Origin: Diadema setosum
Taxonomy: Eukaryota > Echinodermata > Echinoidea > Diadematoida > Diadematidae
NCBI RefSeq assembly: GCF_964275005.1
Contig: NC_092689.1
Span: 2,759,001 to 2,823,000 of the forward strand
Direction: 5' to 3'
DNA: 64,000 bases
The notes beneath the pieces were generated by a model. It made no database searches and was not told the origin of the DNA. It saw only the letters and a list, made by a program, of their open reading frames with translations. Both the position numbers and the translations under genes were made by a program. Shown one piece after another: positions 47,156 through 58,100 of the stretch. Position 1 is the first letter of the stretch; each line of letters starts with the position of its first letter.

Positions 47156-47377
47156 TGAATACAAACCAAATCTTATCACAATACTGAATTGTACTAAACT
47201 TTGGATCTGTGAAATAACTTTTCTTTACATTTTTCTCTTGAAACCTGATAACCTTTATGCTCGAGCTAATTCATAATAAGCGTGCCTGAAAGTTCGTTAC
47301 AGTCTTCTGTTCATATATATTGACATCGGTGAAAGAATCAGTGGCTTGTAGGCTTCTTAATTTCATTCGGATTGACC

Positions 47378-47463
47378 TGTTGTTGTTGTTGTTGTTGTTT
47401 TGTTTGTTTATTTGTTTGTTTGATTTTTTTTTTATTTCATTTATTTTTTGTTTGTTTGTTTGT
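47378..47463. repeat. (GTT)n and (GTTT)n tract
   Basis: TGTTGTTGTTGTTGTTGTT followed by TTTGTTTGTTTG-type repeats and a T-run. Confidence 0.85.
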
Positions 47464-47489
47464 TGATACTTCATGAACACTGTATGAGG

Positions 47490-47752
47490 GCAGCCAGACG
47501 CGTGGCCGCGCCGCCCACCGTGGGCGCCCCGCCATGCGCCGCCCGCCCGCCCTCGACCGTACCCACGCCCTCGCTTTGCTATGTAGTACCCTGTACGTGT
47601 GTGTGTGTGTGTGTGTGCGTAGTATGATTAGTGTGCTTGTGACCTTCCTTCAATATCATCTGTTCATCATCACTGTTCATACATGTTAGTGTTATCTGTT
47701 AGACGGAGAATTGAACTTTTGTTAAAAGCCTTGCAAATCAAAATCTCGTCAG
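47490..47752 (+). promoter_or_regulatory. Putative ACSL promoter and non-coding first exon
   Basis: The block at about 47490-47580 is very GC-rich (GGCCGCGCCGCCCACCG, GCGCCGCCCGCCCGCC). A (GT)n tract follows, and the sequence ends at ATCTCGTCAG followed by GTGAGT, a near-perfect donor at 47753. The next good + strand acceptor in front of a coding exon is at 52380, which opens the ACSL coding exon. The link between the two is inference. Confidence 0.35.
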
Positions 47753-48065
47753 GTGAGTTGAATATTTCCGTTGGAAATTTTATTAACAATATTTAGACTT
47801 GCGTGGATGGTAATGACAGAGAAAATATGTTTAGAAATGTAGTGGGTAGATGCTGTATATCGTGTAGCAGAATGATACGGTTTAAGTGAATGGCTTAGTC
47901 CCACCTATAGAGAAATTTGAAGGAAACAATCATTCTGACGCCGCCGCGCCGTGACATGACGATGACGACAAGAGTCAAGACACGACGTCGACTCGATTCT
48001 ACCGTCATCGGCCCAGGTCTACATCTAACGTGTTACAATTGGGTATAGATCTAACCGTTACACTT

Positions 48066-48130
48066 ACAGTCGGACCTCGATTACTAGTATCTTACCATCT
48101 CTTATCCGGACTCCTCGGCTTCTCTAATCC
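48066..48130. mobile_element. Partial TIR element (CAGTCGGACCTCGATTAC)
   Basis: CAGTCGGACCTCGATTACTA, then CTCTTATCCGGACTCC: one end of the type seen at 51370-51741, without a matching right end nearby. Confidence 0.45.
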
Positions 48131-48792
48131 AGACGCCTCCACTCCAACTGTTGTCAACTGTCCAAAATCCAAGCAATGAAAAAGAAGTGTTACTAAAAAA
48201 GTTAGAATCTAGATGTAGCCACCTTGAACCTTGAACCTTGAATGAGTACTCTCCCAAAAGCGAAGACGCTGTTCTGGAGAGGGCTGTGCTGTGCAGTGTG
48301 CCGTAGCATGTGGCTGTGGTGACATGACATGACCTTCTTAAAAAAGTAGACCCTGAGTTCTCCTCTGCTCTCTAAACCCCATTTGGCATAAACACTTGAT
48401 AAAAATACATGTTTCCCTGTTCACTTTTAATTTTAGACAACATAAATTTGAAACCTTTCATAGATCTAGAGTATCGATTTATTATAGATGTCTATTAACT
48501 ACACACAGCCCAGTCGCTGTAAAAATGCGACAGGGCTGTACTACAATAGCAAGGTCCAAAACACAAGGCGAACACGTCGATCACATTGAGTTTTGATCCT
48601 TGACATAATTTTTGTCTCCTCAGACCATGCCTCTGACTCATTAATCTTCATTATGAATAAAACATGCATACACAATTCATAGCTTACCGAAAACGAAGAT
48701 TTTATGCAGCATGTGCGAGCGGAAAATCAATCTTTCGCACGGCCATGCAATCAGGAACGCGATCGGAGCTGCACTTTGCGACAGAACTCTAT

Positions 48793-49118
48793 GGCCCGAA
48801 TTCACGAAGGTGGTACAAATGAAACCATGGTTTAAACCATGGACAAAAACCATGAAGCGCCAAGTGTTGCACGGAATATTTCGTTACGAAATTGGTCATT
48901 TCGTCGACAAAATGACTGTTTCGTTAACTAAATTATCATTACGTGGACGAAATGTTCATTTAGTTACAAAATATTGTCATTTCGTTACAAAATAATCATT
49001 TCATCGATGAAATGACTGATTTCGTAACGAAATATTCCATGCGACACTTGGCGCTCCATGTTTTTTGTCCATGGTTTAAATCATGGTTTCATTTGTACCA
49101 CCTTCGTGAATTCGGGCC
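48793..49118. mobile_element. 326-base palindromic MITE (GGCCCGAATTCACGAA ends)
   Basis: GGCCCGAATTCACGAAGGTG pairs with CACCTTCGTGAATTCGGGCC, and about 100 bases on each side stay paired (AAACCATGGTTTAAACCATG and partner). The middle is made of ATTTCGTTACGAAAT, ATTTCGTCGACAAAAT and ATTTCATCGATGAAAT palindromes. Target duplication not evident. Confidence 0.85.
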
Positions 49119-49165
49119 TTTGTGGTGCATGCACAAATTTTGGTCACACATTTGCGCACAACTAG

Positions 49166-49210
49166 TAATGGTTTCCAGACCCTTTGCCAACTGGACTCCT
49201 TTAAATACAA
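49166..49210. mobile_element. Solo end of the element family at 62427
   Basis: GGTTTCCAGACCCTTTGCCA followed by ACTGGACTCC is identical to 62433-62462. The other end is not seen here. Confidence 0.5.
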
Positions 49211-49594
49211 AATGCGCCCTCTGTGGAGACGAGAGGTGGGCAGTTTCTTGTGCACATATACTCACTCTGCCATGAACAGCACTGGTCACCAGAAGTGTGT
49301 AGCTGTAAAGCAAAAATGCCATGGTTCGACCTCCCAGTACCAAAACTTAACTGCACACAAATGCATAGGTTTTACATATGTAGCAAGTGGTCGAATTTTG
49401 TGCAGCGTTATGGTCGAATCATGGGCAACGTGCTTTACTGTGTTCATGCTGACAGTCCCCTTATCTATGGTAATGTAAACACAGCGCAACCACTAGAGGT
49501 TACCTCAGACTCATGCCAGACTCACTCCAGACTCATGCTTTGTGCTGTGTCCATTTAGATTCCCCATCGTCCAAAGTGAATGCAGCATGACTGC

Positions 49595-50110
49595 CGGAAG
49601 TTTTGCTGTGTTCTTGTGCACTCTAAATAGTGTACTAGTGGGCTTCAAACTAAAAACCCGAATGGCAAATTTGTCAAAATTCCTCCGCAGGGCATCACAA
49701 GCTCATTTGATATATAAGGAGATATAATCTGTCCTTTTGATGGTGTAGGTTTACCTTCTTTGTTGCCATTTGACTTTTCCTTCTTCTTAGCCTTGCTGAT
49801 CTTATGGAATGCCCACTTGATGTAGGATTGTCACAGTTTTAGAGAACCTTTTTGATGTGGGAAGTTTTTCTTTATCTACTACTTTCAAATCAGTTATGCC
49901 TATGAAATAGAGCTTGGACAACTCCTAACTTGTGGCCTTGAAGTGGATGATTTGATTCAGCATTGAAGTAGTGGTCAGTATGAGTTGGTTTGTGATAGAT
50001 CTGGATGTATAGGGTGCCATCTGACTGAGTCATAGCCAACCTATCAAGGAAAGTACTTGTCAAGGATATGTCTATCTCTCGGACAGAGGACATCAAGTTC
50101 TAAACAGATC
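49595..50110 (-). mobile_element. Penelope-like retroelement reverse transcriptase, broken fossil
   Basis: On the minus strand, one piece contains FLDRLAMTQSDGTLYIQIYH followed by KPTHTDHYF and SNHPLQGHKLGVVQAL, the typical end of Penelope-like reverse transcriptases (LDV..TR..DG.L...VYRKPTHTD.YL...S.HP..HK). A second piece nearer 49600-49710 gives LRRNFDKFAIRVFSLKPT, matching the LRR....G....FKP region that follows in this family. The pieces are not in one frame, so the copy is broken, and no GIY-YIG part was recognised. An old truncated copy. Confidence 0.7.
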
Positions 50111-50189
50111 ATAATGACAGGGGAATGTGACAGCAGTGTAGAGTTCTAAGCTGAACATCTTATATACAAATCTTACAAATCTTACAGTA

Positions 50190-50400
50190 CAGTCAAACCT
50201 GTCCATAGGGGCCACCCAAGGGAGACGAAAAAGTGGCAGTTACAGACAGGTGGCCACTATAGACAGGTTCTTTAACATGCTTTTTCTCTCAGAGAGCATT
50301 GTTTTTTGTTTTTTTTTTTTGGTTTTTTGGGGGGTTTTTTGGTGGTAGTACATAGCAGGTGGCTGCTATAGACAGGTGGTTGCTGACACAGGTTTGACTG
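50190..50400. mobile_element. MITE with CAGTCAAACCTGTC ends
   Basis: CAGTCAAACCTGTCCATAGG at the left pairs with the complement of GACACAGGTTTGACTG at the right. The interior has GTGGCCACTATAGACAGGTT and GTGGCTGCTATAGACAGGTG. TA precedes the left end (TG follows the right). Widespread end type in animal genomes. Confidence 0.75.
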
Positions 50401-50460
50401 TGCATTGTGTGGCACACTTATGTAAGATATATATCAATAATGGCCATTTTAAGGTTATCC

Positions 50461-50656
50461 CCCCCCCCCCAAAAAAAAAAACACAATCAAACAAACAAAC
50501 AAACAAACAAACAACACACAAACAAACAACAACAACAACAACAACAACAACAAACAAACAAACTTTAACAAACAAAAAATCTAAGCCAAAGGACAGAAGA
50601 GGTAGAACCTACTTCAAATCCAAAGCTAAAATAGCTTATGTCCCCCCCCCCCCCAA
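50461..50656. repeat. C-run, A-run, (CAAA)n and (CAA)n tracts
   Basis: About ten C then ten A at 50461-50481, (CAAA)n and (CAA)n at 50482-50575, and a second C-run at about 50643-50654. Confidence 0.85.
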
Positions 50657-51369
50657 CAACAACAAGAAAACAGTCCTGTAGTAAAACAACAATTGAATAT
50701 AAAGTGGGAATAAGAAGAGTAAGCGAGAGAGGCAGGAGAGGGAGGGGAAGAGAGTGAAGAGGATCCATTGTTTTATGTTTTAATTTGACATAGACCATAC
50801 TTAGAGTGTTTTTATTGCCATTTATGCTTTGCTGATCTTCATGATCTTCATTTCTCTTAAATATATTACTGTATGTGAAAATGAATATCCTTGATTTCTC
50901 TATGTCTTCAGCCCTTTTGATGTTAGAGACAAAGAATTTTTGAAAGATTTTCTTTTATAATGCAAAGTCTGCAGTTTCTTTTATATCATTCTATTGTAGT
51001 GACAGCACATATTTTTGTAGAGTGGCAATCTTGGAAGGTCAGCCCATAGAATTAACCAAAAACTTTTAACTTGGCAATAGAATGTAAAAGTTTGTCACTT
51101 TTGAATGGATTGTCCAATTTTCCCAATTTTAGTGAATCTTTCTTTTTTCCTTCCAAATGATTACATGTTGGGGAAACTTCATACTTAAGTTGAGGCATTG
51201 CCAGTAATTAGTTATTCAATGGAAAGATTTTTTTTTTTCACTATTTTACCCAAGCACATCAGTTAATGTGTCCTCTTTGATATCAATCTGGACGTACCTT
51301 CCACTGTATTGCAGAAAGTAAGGCTTTTTGCTTCTAAACTAGTTCATTTCCTGCTTGTGCATATATGTA

Positions 51370-51741
51370 CAGTTGAACCTCTCGTATCCGGACAAGTCGG
51401 GACCGGGGCTCATCCGGATAAGGGATTTGGCCGGATACGGGAGACTCGATGTAGTACCACATGTAGTAATGTGTATACTGCAACCTTTTCATTGTTACAT
51501 TTGGGGATGTTTGGGGATGTTAAAATGTCTGAAGGTAAGCAATTTGGAAGGAAATTTGATGTAATGTATGTAAATCATGTTTGAAGTAATATGTAAGTCA
51601 TGTGTGTTTGTGTAGGAGTTCTCAAGGAGTTGGGAATCCCCCTTTCCTCCCGTAATTATTAAAAAAAAAATCACGACGAGATTGCGTCCGTATAATAGAG
51701 AGATCCGGATAAAGGGAGGCCGGATAAGAGAGGTTCGACTG
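51370..51741. mobile_element. 372-base MITE with CAG TTGAACCTCTC ends and TA duplication
   Basis: CAGTTGAACCTCTCGTATCC pairs with the complement of GATAAGAGAGGTTCGACTG. TA lies outside both ends (51368-51369, 51742-51743). CCGGATAAGG / CCGGATACGG words recur inside. Tc1/mariner- or pogo-type by its site; no transposase. Confidence 0.85.
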
Positions 51742-51802
51742 TAGTATTCTTATGATAACTTTTGGGAAACAGGGTTAAGAATTTGCAGGTATTCCACACG
51801 CC

Positions 51803-51862
51803 CCCCCCCCCCCCCCCAAAAAAAAAAAAAAAAAAAAAAAAAGAAAAGAAGAAGAAAAAAAA
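51803..51862. repeat. C-run followed by A-run
   Basis: About seventeen C followed by about twenty-five A, then GAAAAGAAGAAG. Confidence 0.9.
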
Positions 51863-52380
51863 AATGTTCCACAGTCCCTGCATTAGGTCATAGTCCATGT
51901 CTATAAGATTGATCTAGGTAGTACATTTAATATATGACTTGGTTACATTTATTATTTCTGTCGGCTGTTTTGACCTTTTCTGTTAAAGTTAACTGCTGTT
52001 AATTATCCTTCTTAAAGCCCTCAGAGTATCTGGCACTGGAGGATTAAAGCGTTTACACTGGCTGAGAAACTAAGTGGACACAGTATTAAAGGGGTTAATT
52101 GTATCTGATCACGCATGTTCAGAGGTATTCAAATTCTTGAAAAGGCTGTTAAAGTTCAAGCCTGGCACCACAATCTACTGTAATTTACATGTACATGTAT
52201 GTCTCAACAAACTAGTGTGTAGAGTAATGATTCTGTTGTAGATATGGTATCTCACTCAATGCAAATAATCAATATTAGCACTTAATTTGCATATATATCT
52301 TCGTATAAGTGTGTGTTTCATAGTCCCCTAATCATCTGTTGTTGGTTTTTTTTCTCTTTGTCTCACTGTCTTTTTTAAAG

Positions 52381-52591
52381 ATATTTTTTGTTATCTCGTC
52401 TCCTGGAGTGACCTGTGTCGACCATCATGCCTTGGGAAAACACAGTGCTAGAGGTGCTACGGGATCCAGCAGTGTACGGTACACTGGGTGCCGTCCTGGT
52501 AGCAGTATCCCTAGAGCTCTTGCGCCGAAGACTCCAAGGAAACGACATGGCATCACCAGTTGATCTCAACAAGCAGTCCATTGTACTGCCG
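52381..52591 (+). CDS. ACSL first coding exon with short 5' leader
   Basis: A pyrimidine-rich tract and TTTTTTAAAG end at 52380, a likely acceptor, so upstream non-coding exons probably exist. The ATG is at 52427; the exon ends ACTGCCG with GTGAGA after 52591 (phase 0). Coding part: residues 1-55, including the membrane anchor. A GTG at 52415 in frame is not needed. Confidence 0.8.
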
Positions 52592-54082
52592 GTGAGACTT
52601 GACTTTATCTCTTTTGGTCTGTTTAGTCATTTGATTTGATTTGATGTACGGTATTCTTTATATTGCTTCATTGCTTTGTAGCATCAATTTAACATTCATA
52701 AACTACACCTATATGTATTTATTGTGTGACGTACCGTAGCCCAACCAAACCTGTTATGTGTAACAGGCATTTTCCATTGTCTTCCAATTGTTACACATAT
52801 GGGAAACCCATCAAGTTATGGGTGGGCTCTAAAATCTCAGCCGCCATTAGACTGGTTGTGCTGTAATCTGACCATAATTAAATTGTATGCGCCAACTGGA
52901 AAGTCCTAAATCAACAAATCATGTACGCAAGTGTACACATAATAAGGCATATGATATCCTTGCTCAGGTCTGCAGTGACGGACACTCTTTATTTGTGGAA
53001 ATACTCACATGACATAGACACTAGATAAAATTCATTTGTATAGACTGCCAGTACAGTGCATTAAAGCATAGCAAGCCAATCAACCTATTGAGGAAAAGCT
53101 GATTTTTGCTCTAACACCTTTTTCCCATAGGCACTTGCCCGAGTATACTCAGGATTAGTCTTCAACGGATTAATGTCTAGACCCTACCTACTTGTTTGGA
53201 AGCAGTTTTACGTCTTTTTAAGTGTGTGAAGCTTTGCATTTTTTGTTTTCCAGCATATGATTCGCCCTGCCATACAATGTATCTCACGATACTGTCACAT
53301 ACCTCGACTGGCAGTGCTGTGTAGTATTACCTCGTGTGCAGTTTAGTACACACTGCAGTAGCAACTGCCAAATTTTAGCAGTTGCATACGTACATGTAAT
53401 CCCCATGCCAATTCATCCTTGTTATGAGGCATTTTACATAGTAACAAAAGTGATTACAAATGTATCAAATTTGGCATATTTTTCTGAGATGTTATTATGA
53501 TTTCGGACCATACTTCTGATAGAGACCATGTTGATCTACAGACTACTGGTATGCCAATGATTACTTGTTTTCGTATGTGGACTAATAATGCACAGTGCTG
53601 TAGGTACTGGTGCTGCTGAGCTGCCCATGTACCAGGGTATTCATTAGATGTGGTACCATAATCAGAGAGAGAAAAGTTCTGAATAATTGAATGACAGGAG
53701 TCATGTGACATGTTGGCATTCAGTTTAACATTTACAACCAAACCTTCTTGCATAAAGCATTACAAATTACTCTCACTTATTTGGGGTGGGGGAGGATGGG
53801 GTATTACCTGGTGTACAGGGCTAATGGAAAATTGATAATTCCGCATAATGGCAAATTTTTAGTCGATAACCAGAGTACCATTATATACCACATCACACTG
53901 CAAAATTTTGTATGTATACATTGGTTTTGATGATGCGTAGATGATTTGTAGATGAGGCAAGTGAATAATGTTTGTCTGGCCATGTAACCATATTAGTATC
54001 TAATCTATTTGTTTATCTATCTATCTATCTATCTATCTATCTCTATCTACTATCTGTCTCTATCTATCTAGAACTCTCTCTG

Positions 54083-54115
<33 letters not shown>

Positions 54116-55127
54116 GTCTATGGGCAATTCCGCAGTTAGGTGGACATGACATGGATAAAAGAAATGTGCCTCTTTATCTTACTCTTTAATTTAGGTATCA
54201 ACTAATGCCATGGATGTTCACCAATTACTAAGGTCTTTCAAATTCAGTAGATTTTATTTTTTGTATTTATTGATTTTGCGAGATCTAAATCCATCATTTA
54301 AAATGTACATGTGGGACTGGGGATGCTAAAATTCACTTAAATGCAAATTACAGTGGGTTGCTTTGATTTTTTTTCCCCAACTTTTTGCTAAAAGGTAACA
54401 GATGAATATATTTAAATACTCCAGAAGTCATGTGACATTTTGTCAATTACAAAAGGGTGAAATGACCTGCGGAATTACTCCGGACAAATGTAACGTTACT
54501 AACTGTAACGTTACTAACCATGCATTTGGGGGTCTAGCTAATAAATTATCGGTCGAACTGCTAAAAATATTTGCGTGAACATTTGTCATGATGCAATAAT
54601 TGAAATCAATGCATCACTTTGTTTGAAGTAACTTGAAATTTTGCACACTTTTTGTTACAAGACATTGATTTTTTTGTCATGTCCTTTTTTCGTAACGTTA
54701 CTAACCAGCCCTTTTAGTTGCCATAACAATTCTAATATTTATTGCATTGTACTCATTCTTTTCTATATCATAGACCTGGGAAGGATGAACATGTTTTAAT
54801 ATGATTTGGACTTGAAATGAATAAATGGTGATTTAGTAGTAAAAATAAATATCTAAATTTCTTTAAATGTAACGTTACTAACCGCGGAATTGCCCCTATC
54901 TATCTATCTGTCTTCATGTCTATCTATCTATCTGTCTATCTATCTATCTATCTTTTTATCTATCTATCTATCTATCTATCTTTTTATCTATCTATTTATT
55001 TATTTATCTATCTATCTATCTATCTATCTCTATTGTCTATCTGTCTCTATCTATCTAGAACTCTCTCTTTATCTATCTATCTATCCATCTGTCTATCTAT
55101 CTGTCTATCTGTCTATCTATCTATCTG

Positions 55128-55158
<31 letters not shown>

Positions 55159-58100
55159 GTCTATCTATCTATCTATCTCTGTCTATCTGTTTATCTGTCT
55201 TTCTATCCTCCTGCCTATTTCTCATTGTATATGTAGTAATATCCTCTGTATGATTCTTTCATATATAGGGGGAGGAAAGGATACATATATCTGCTTTTAC
55301 ACCAGATAGAAAATTCATCAAATATATTTCAGAAGACAGAAAAACTGTGTATGAAGCCTTCATTAAGGGAAAGTCCTTTGATGGTAAGTTTAATGCAGTT
55401 ATTATGTATTTTATCATAACTTTGTGACATCAATGTAGAAGGGACAATACTCTTTGTTGTTGTTTTTTTAATATATATGCACTGTCTGTGTCTGATATTT
55501 CATAGTATTAGTAAGTTTAATGCAGTTAGTATGATTTATCATAGCTTTGTGACATAATTACAGTTCAGTTGAGACAATATTCCTCTTCTTTTTTTTTCAC
55601 AAGAATAATATGCACTGCCCATGTCTATTATTTGATGGTAAGATAAATGCAATTATTATGTTTTATCATGGCTTTGTGACATCAGTGTAGTTGGTACAAT
55701 TTAGATGTGTTCCAAATACTGTTGACATATTCTGGGCTGTAAAGTTTTAACATTATCACTATGTAGATAATGAAGATGGGAATTCTGAAAACAGACTATA
55801 TAGCAATGGATTAAAAAAAAGAAGAAAATATTGAAATTTGCTCATGTTTGAAGTGCTAAGTAAGTTGCATGTGTGCTGTCAACTACCTGGTAGTCTCAAC
55901 ATAATTTAGATAAAGTCTTGGGAATGTGGATGTCATGACGCCCCCTTTCCTGCATATATACAAACACAATTTGCTATGCACTGTTGAATGCAATTGGGAG
56001 GTCTTGTGAAATAAATAATTTAATCAATGTTTTATTACAGGCAATGCAGACTGCCTAGGATCATGTATGCAGAGTGGTACAGTGGAGTACCTCAGCTTCA
56101 ATCAGGTGAGTCACACCCGTATGATTTCTAAATAGATTAGCGGCCATCACCTGTGCAAGAATGGAAGAGCACTCAGTTTGGGCTATTGTGCACAAACTGT
56201 GTGAACGTGTGTGTGTGTATGTCTGTCGTTTCGTCTGTCTGTCTGTCAGTCTGTCAGTCTGTCGTACTGTATTTGTGACTATATTTGCCTGTCTGATTAC
56301 TTGTGTTTGTTTGTGTGTGTGTGCGTGAAGACCACCCTGTATGTGCATGCGTGAATTAGAGCTTCTATACAGAGAGAGATAGAGAAATAGCGAGGTAGAG
56401 ATGCTCTGAGTCATAAATACAAGACAGAGATGACTATCAGGCAGAATGGGGGAGAGACAGTAGTGATTAAAGGTTTTAAGAAGTTGCACCGAAAGAAAAA
56501 AATAAAGATAAGGTGATTTCATCATGAAAATAAAATCGTTTTCCGAAAACAATGAAACAAATGTTGGGAGTCATTATCAAAATGGTATATATATGTGGAA
56601 CTCAAGATAGCTTTTATGATCTTGCAGCCTCAATGTCATTCGTATCACATCACATTACATGTTTTTGATTTCCACACCAGAACAACATTGAGATATTACT
56701 GGAGAGAGCTTTTACTTGTAGATATGTGTGAGGTCATAATTTTTATGAGCAGATATTCTGTGTGGACTGGGTCAAGAATATAATTCTGTTTCAAGAAACG
56801 GTTAGAATATATGTGAAATTTCAGTGTCAGGGAATAATTTAATGCAATCACAGCATCAAATACAGGCTATTACTGACCAGCACTGGCCCTTTTGTGTGAA
56901 GTTTACTCTTTGCTGTGTTCAATATACGTACAAAATGTATTTCTATAAAGAGCTATTTCACCTGTATATTTTTTGTGTATTCAAAAATAGAAATGTACTT
57001 TGAATCCTTTGGGCCTCTCAAAAACATTAAATATCTTATCAATTAATAGTTCACTAATGTATCAGATAGTAGGTCTGTTCACCTCCTCCCCCCAGAGCTC
57101 AAATTCATCTTGACATTCGACAAGTTCTTTGTTAATGTTGTACAGTCCATGTATAATTTTGATAACGTGTCTCAATATTGTATCACAGTTTATTTTCTCT
57201 TTGGTGCCAACAGCATCTTGATATTGGTATATGAGTAACATTAATGGGAGTATACCCTGTTTTCAGAATTTGATAGAGTTATAATACTGTATACGCAATA
57301 AAATATTTAGCAAGTCTAAATTTTCACGAATCGAGACTTCCCAAGATATCGCGAAATTAAAATGCATGTGAAGTTCTAGCTTGCACTTTATGCATTGAAT
57401 GCCCGTGGCAATTCATAAAAATTTCATGCAGCGAGAAAGGCCATCAACTCCAACTCACAAAATTTTCATGCTGTGAATACATTGTGTTTGACAGTGTTTT
57501 ACTTAGCTGAGAATGTGTCATACCTACACTGATACATGAAGGTATAACCTTGTTCAGATAATCACACAGTGCAATTAAATATCACATGACATATCTCTCT
57601 ATGGCAGGACATCAGTCAAAAAACTTCTTACGCTATTTCACATTGTGAGGTCAGAACGGGAAATTCCTCTCTACAATAGATAGGAAATGCCTTTTTCACT
57701 CTGTGACATTTTAGAATGAGACATAAGTTCACCATTTTGTCAGTTCAGTGATCCCACAGCAGTGTGTACTCTTGTAAAAAAAAAACAGAAAAAAAAAAAC
57801 CAACAACAACAAAACAATGACACTATTCCCACTGACTGCAGACTCACTTGTATAGAGTTGCAAGTTGTCATGAATAGTAGATTGTTTTTCTATGAAAGGC
57901 ATCAGGTGATAGTAACACACAGTGAATCTTAACATTTTTTTCCTGTTATGTCAATTAGCATGAGAACCAACACACCTTTATGTCATTAGAACCTTAATTG
58001 ACTGTTGGACCAAAGTATAATTTCATCTTCTGTATTTGTGTGCCATATTCTATATATAAAAAAGAAAATCCTACACACTTTGCTGTCTAGTACCATACCA

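Noticed and set aside
54890-55309. Long open frames reading YLSIYLSIYL
   Set aside because: Direct translation of the (TATC)n microsatellite; only the last bases overlap ACSL exon 2, in another context.
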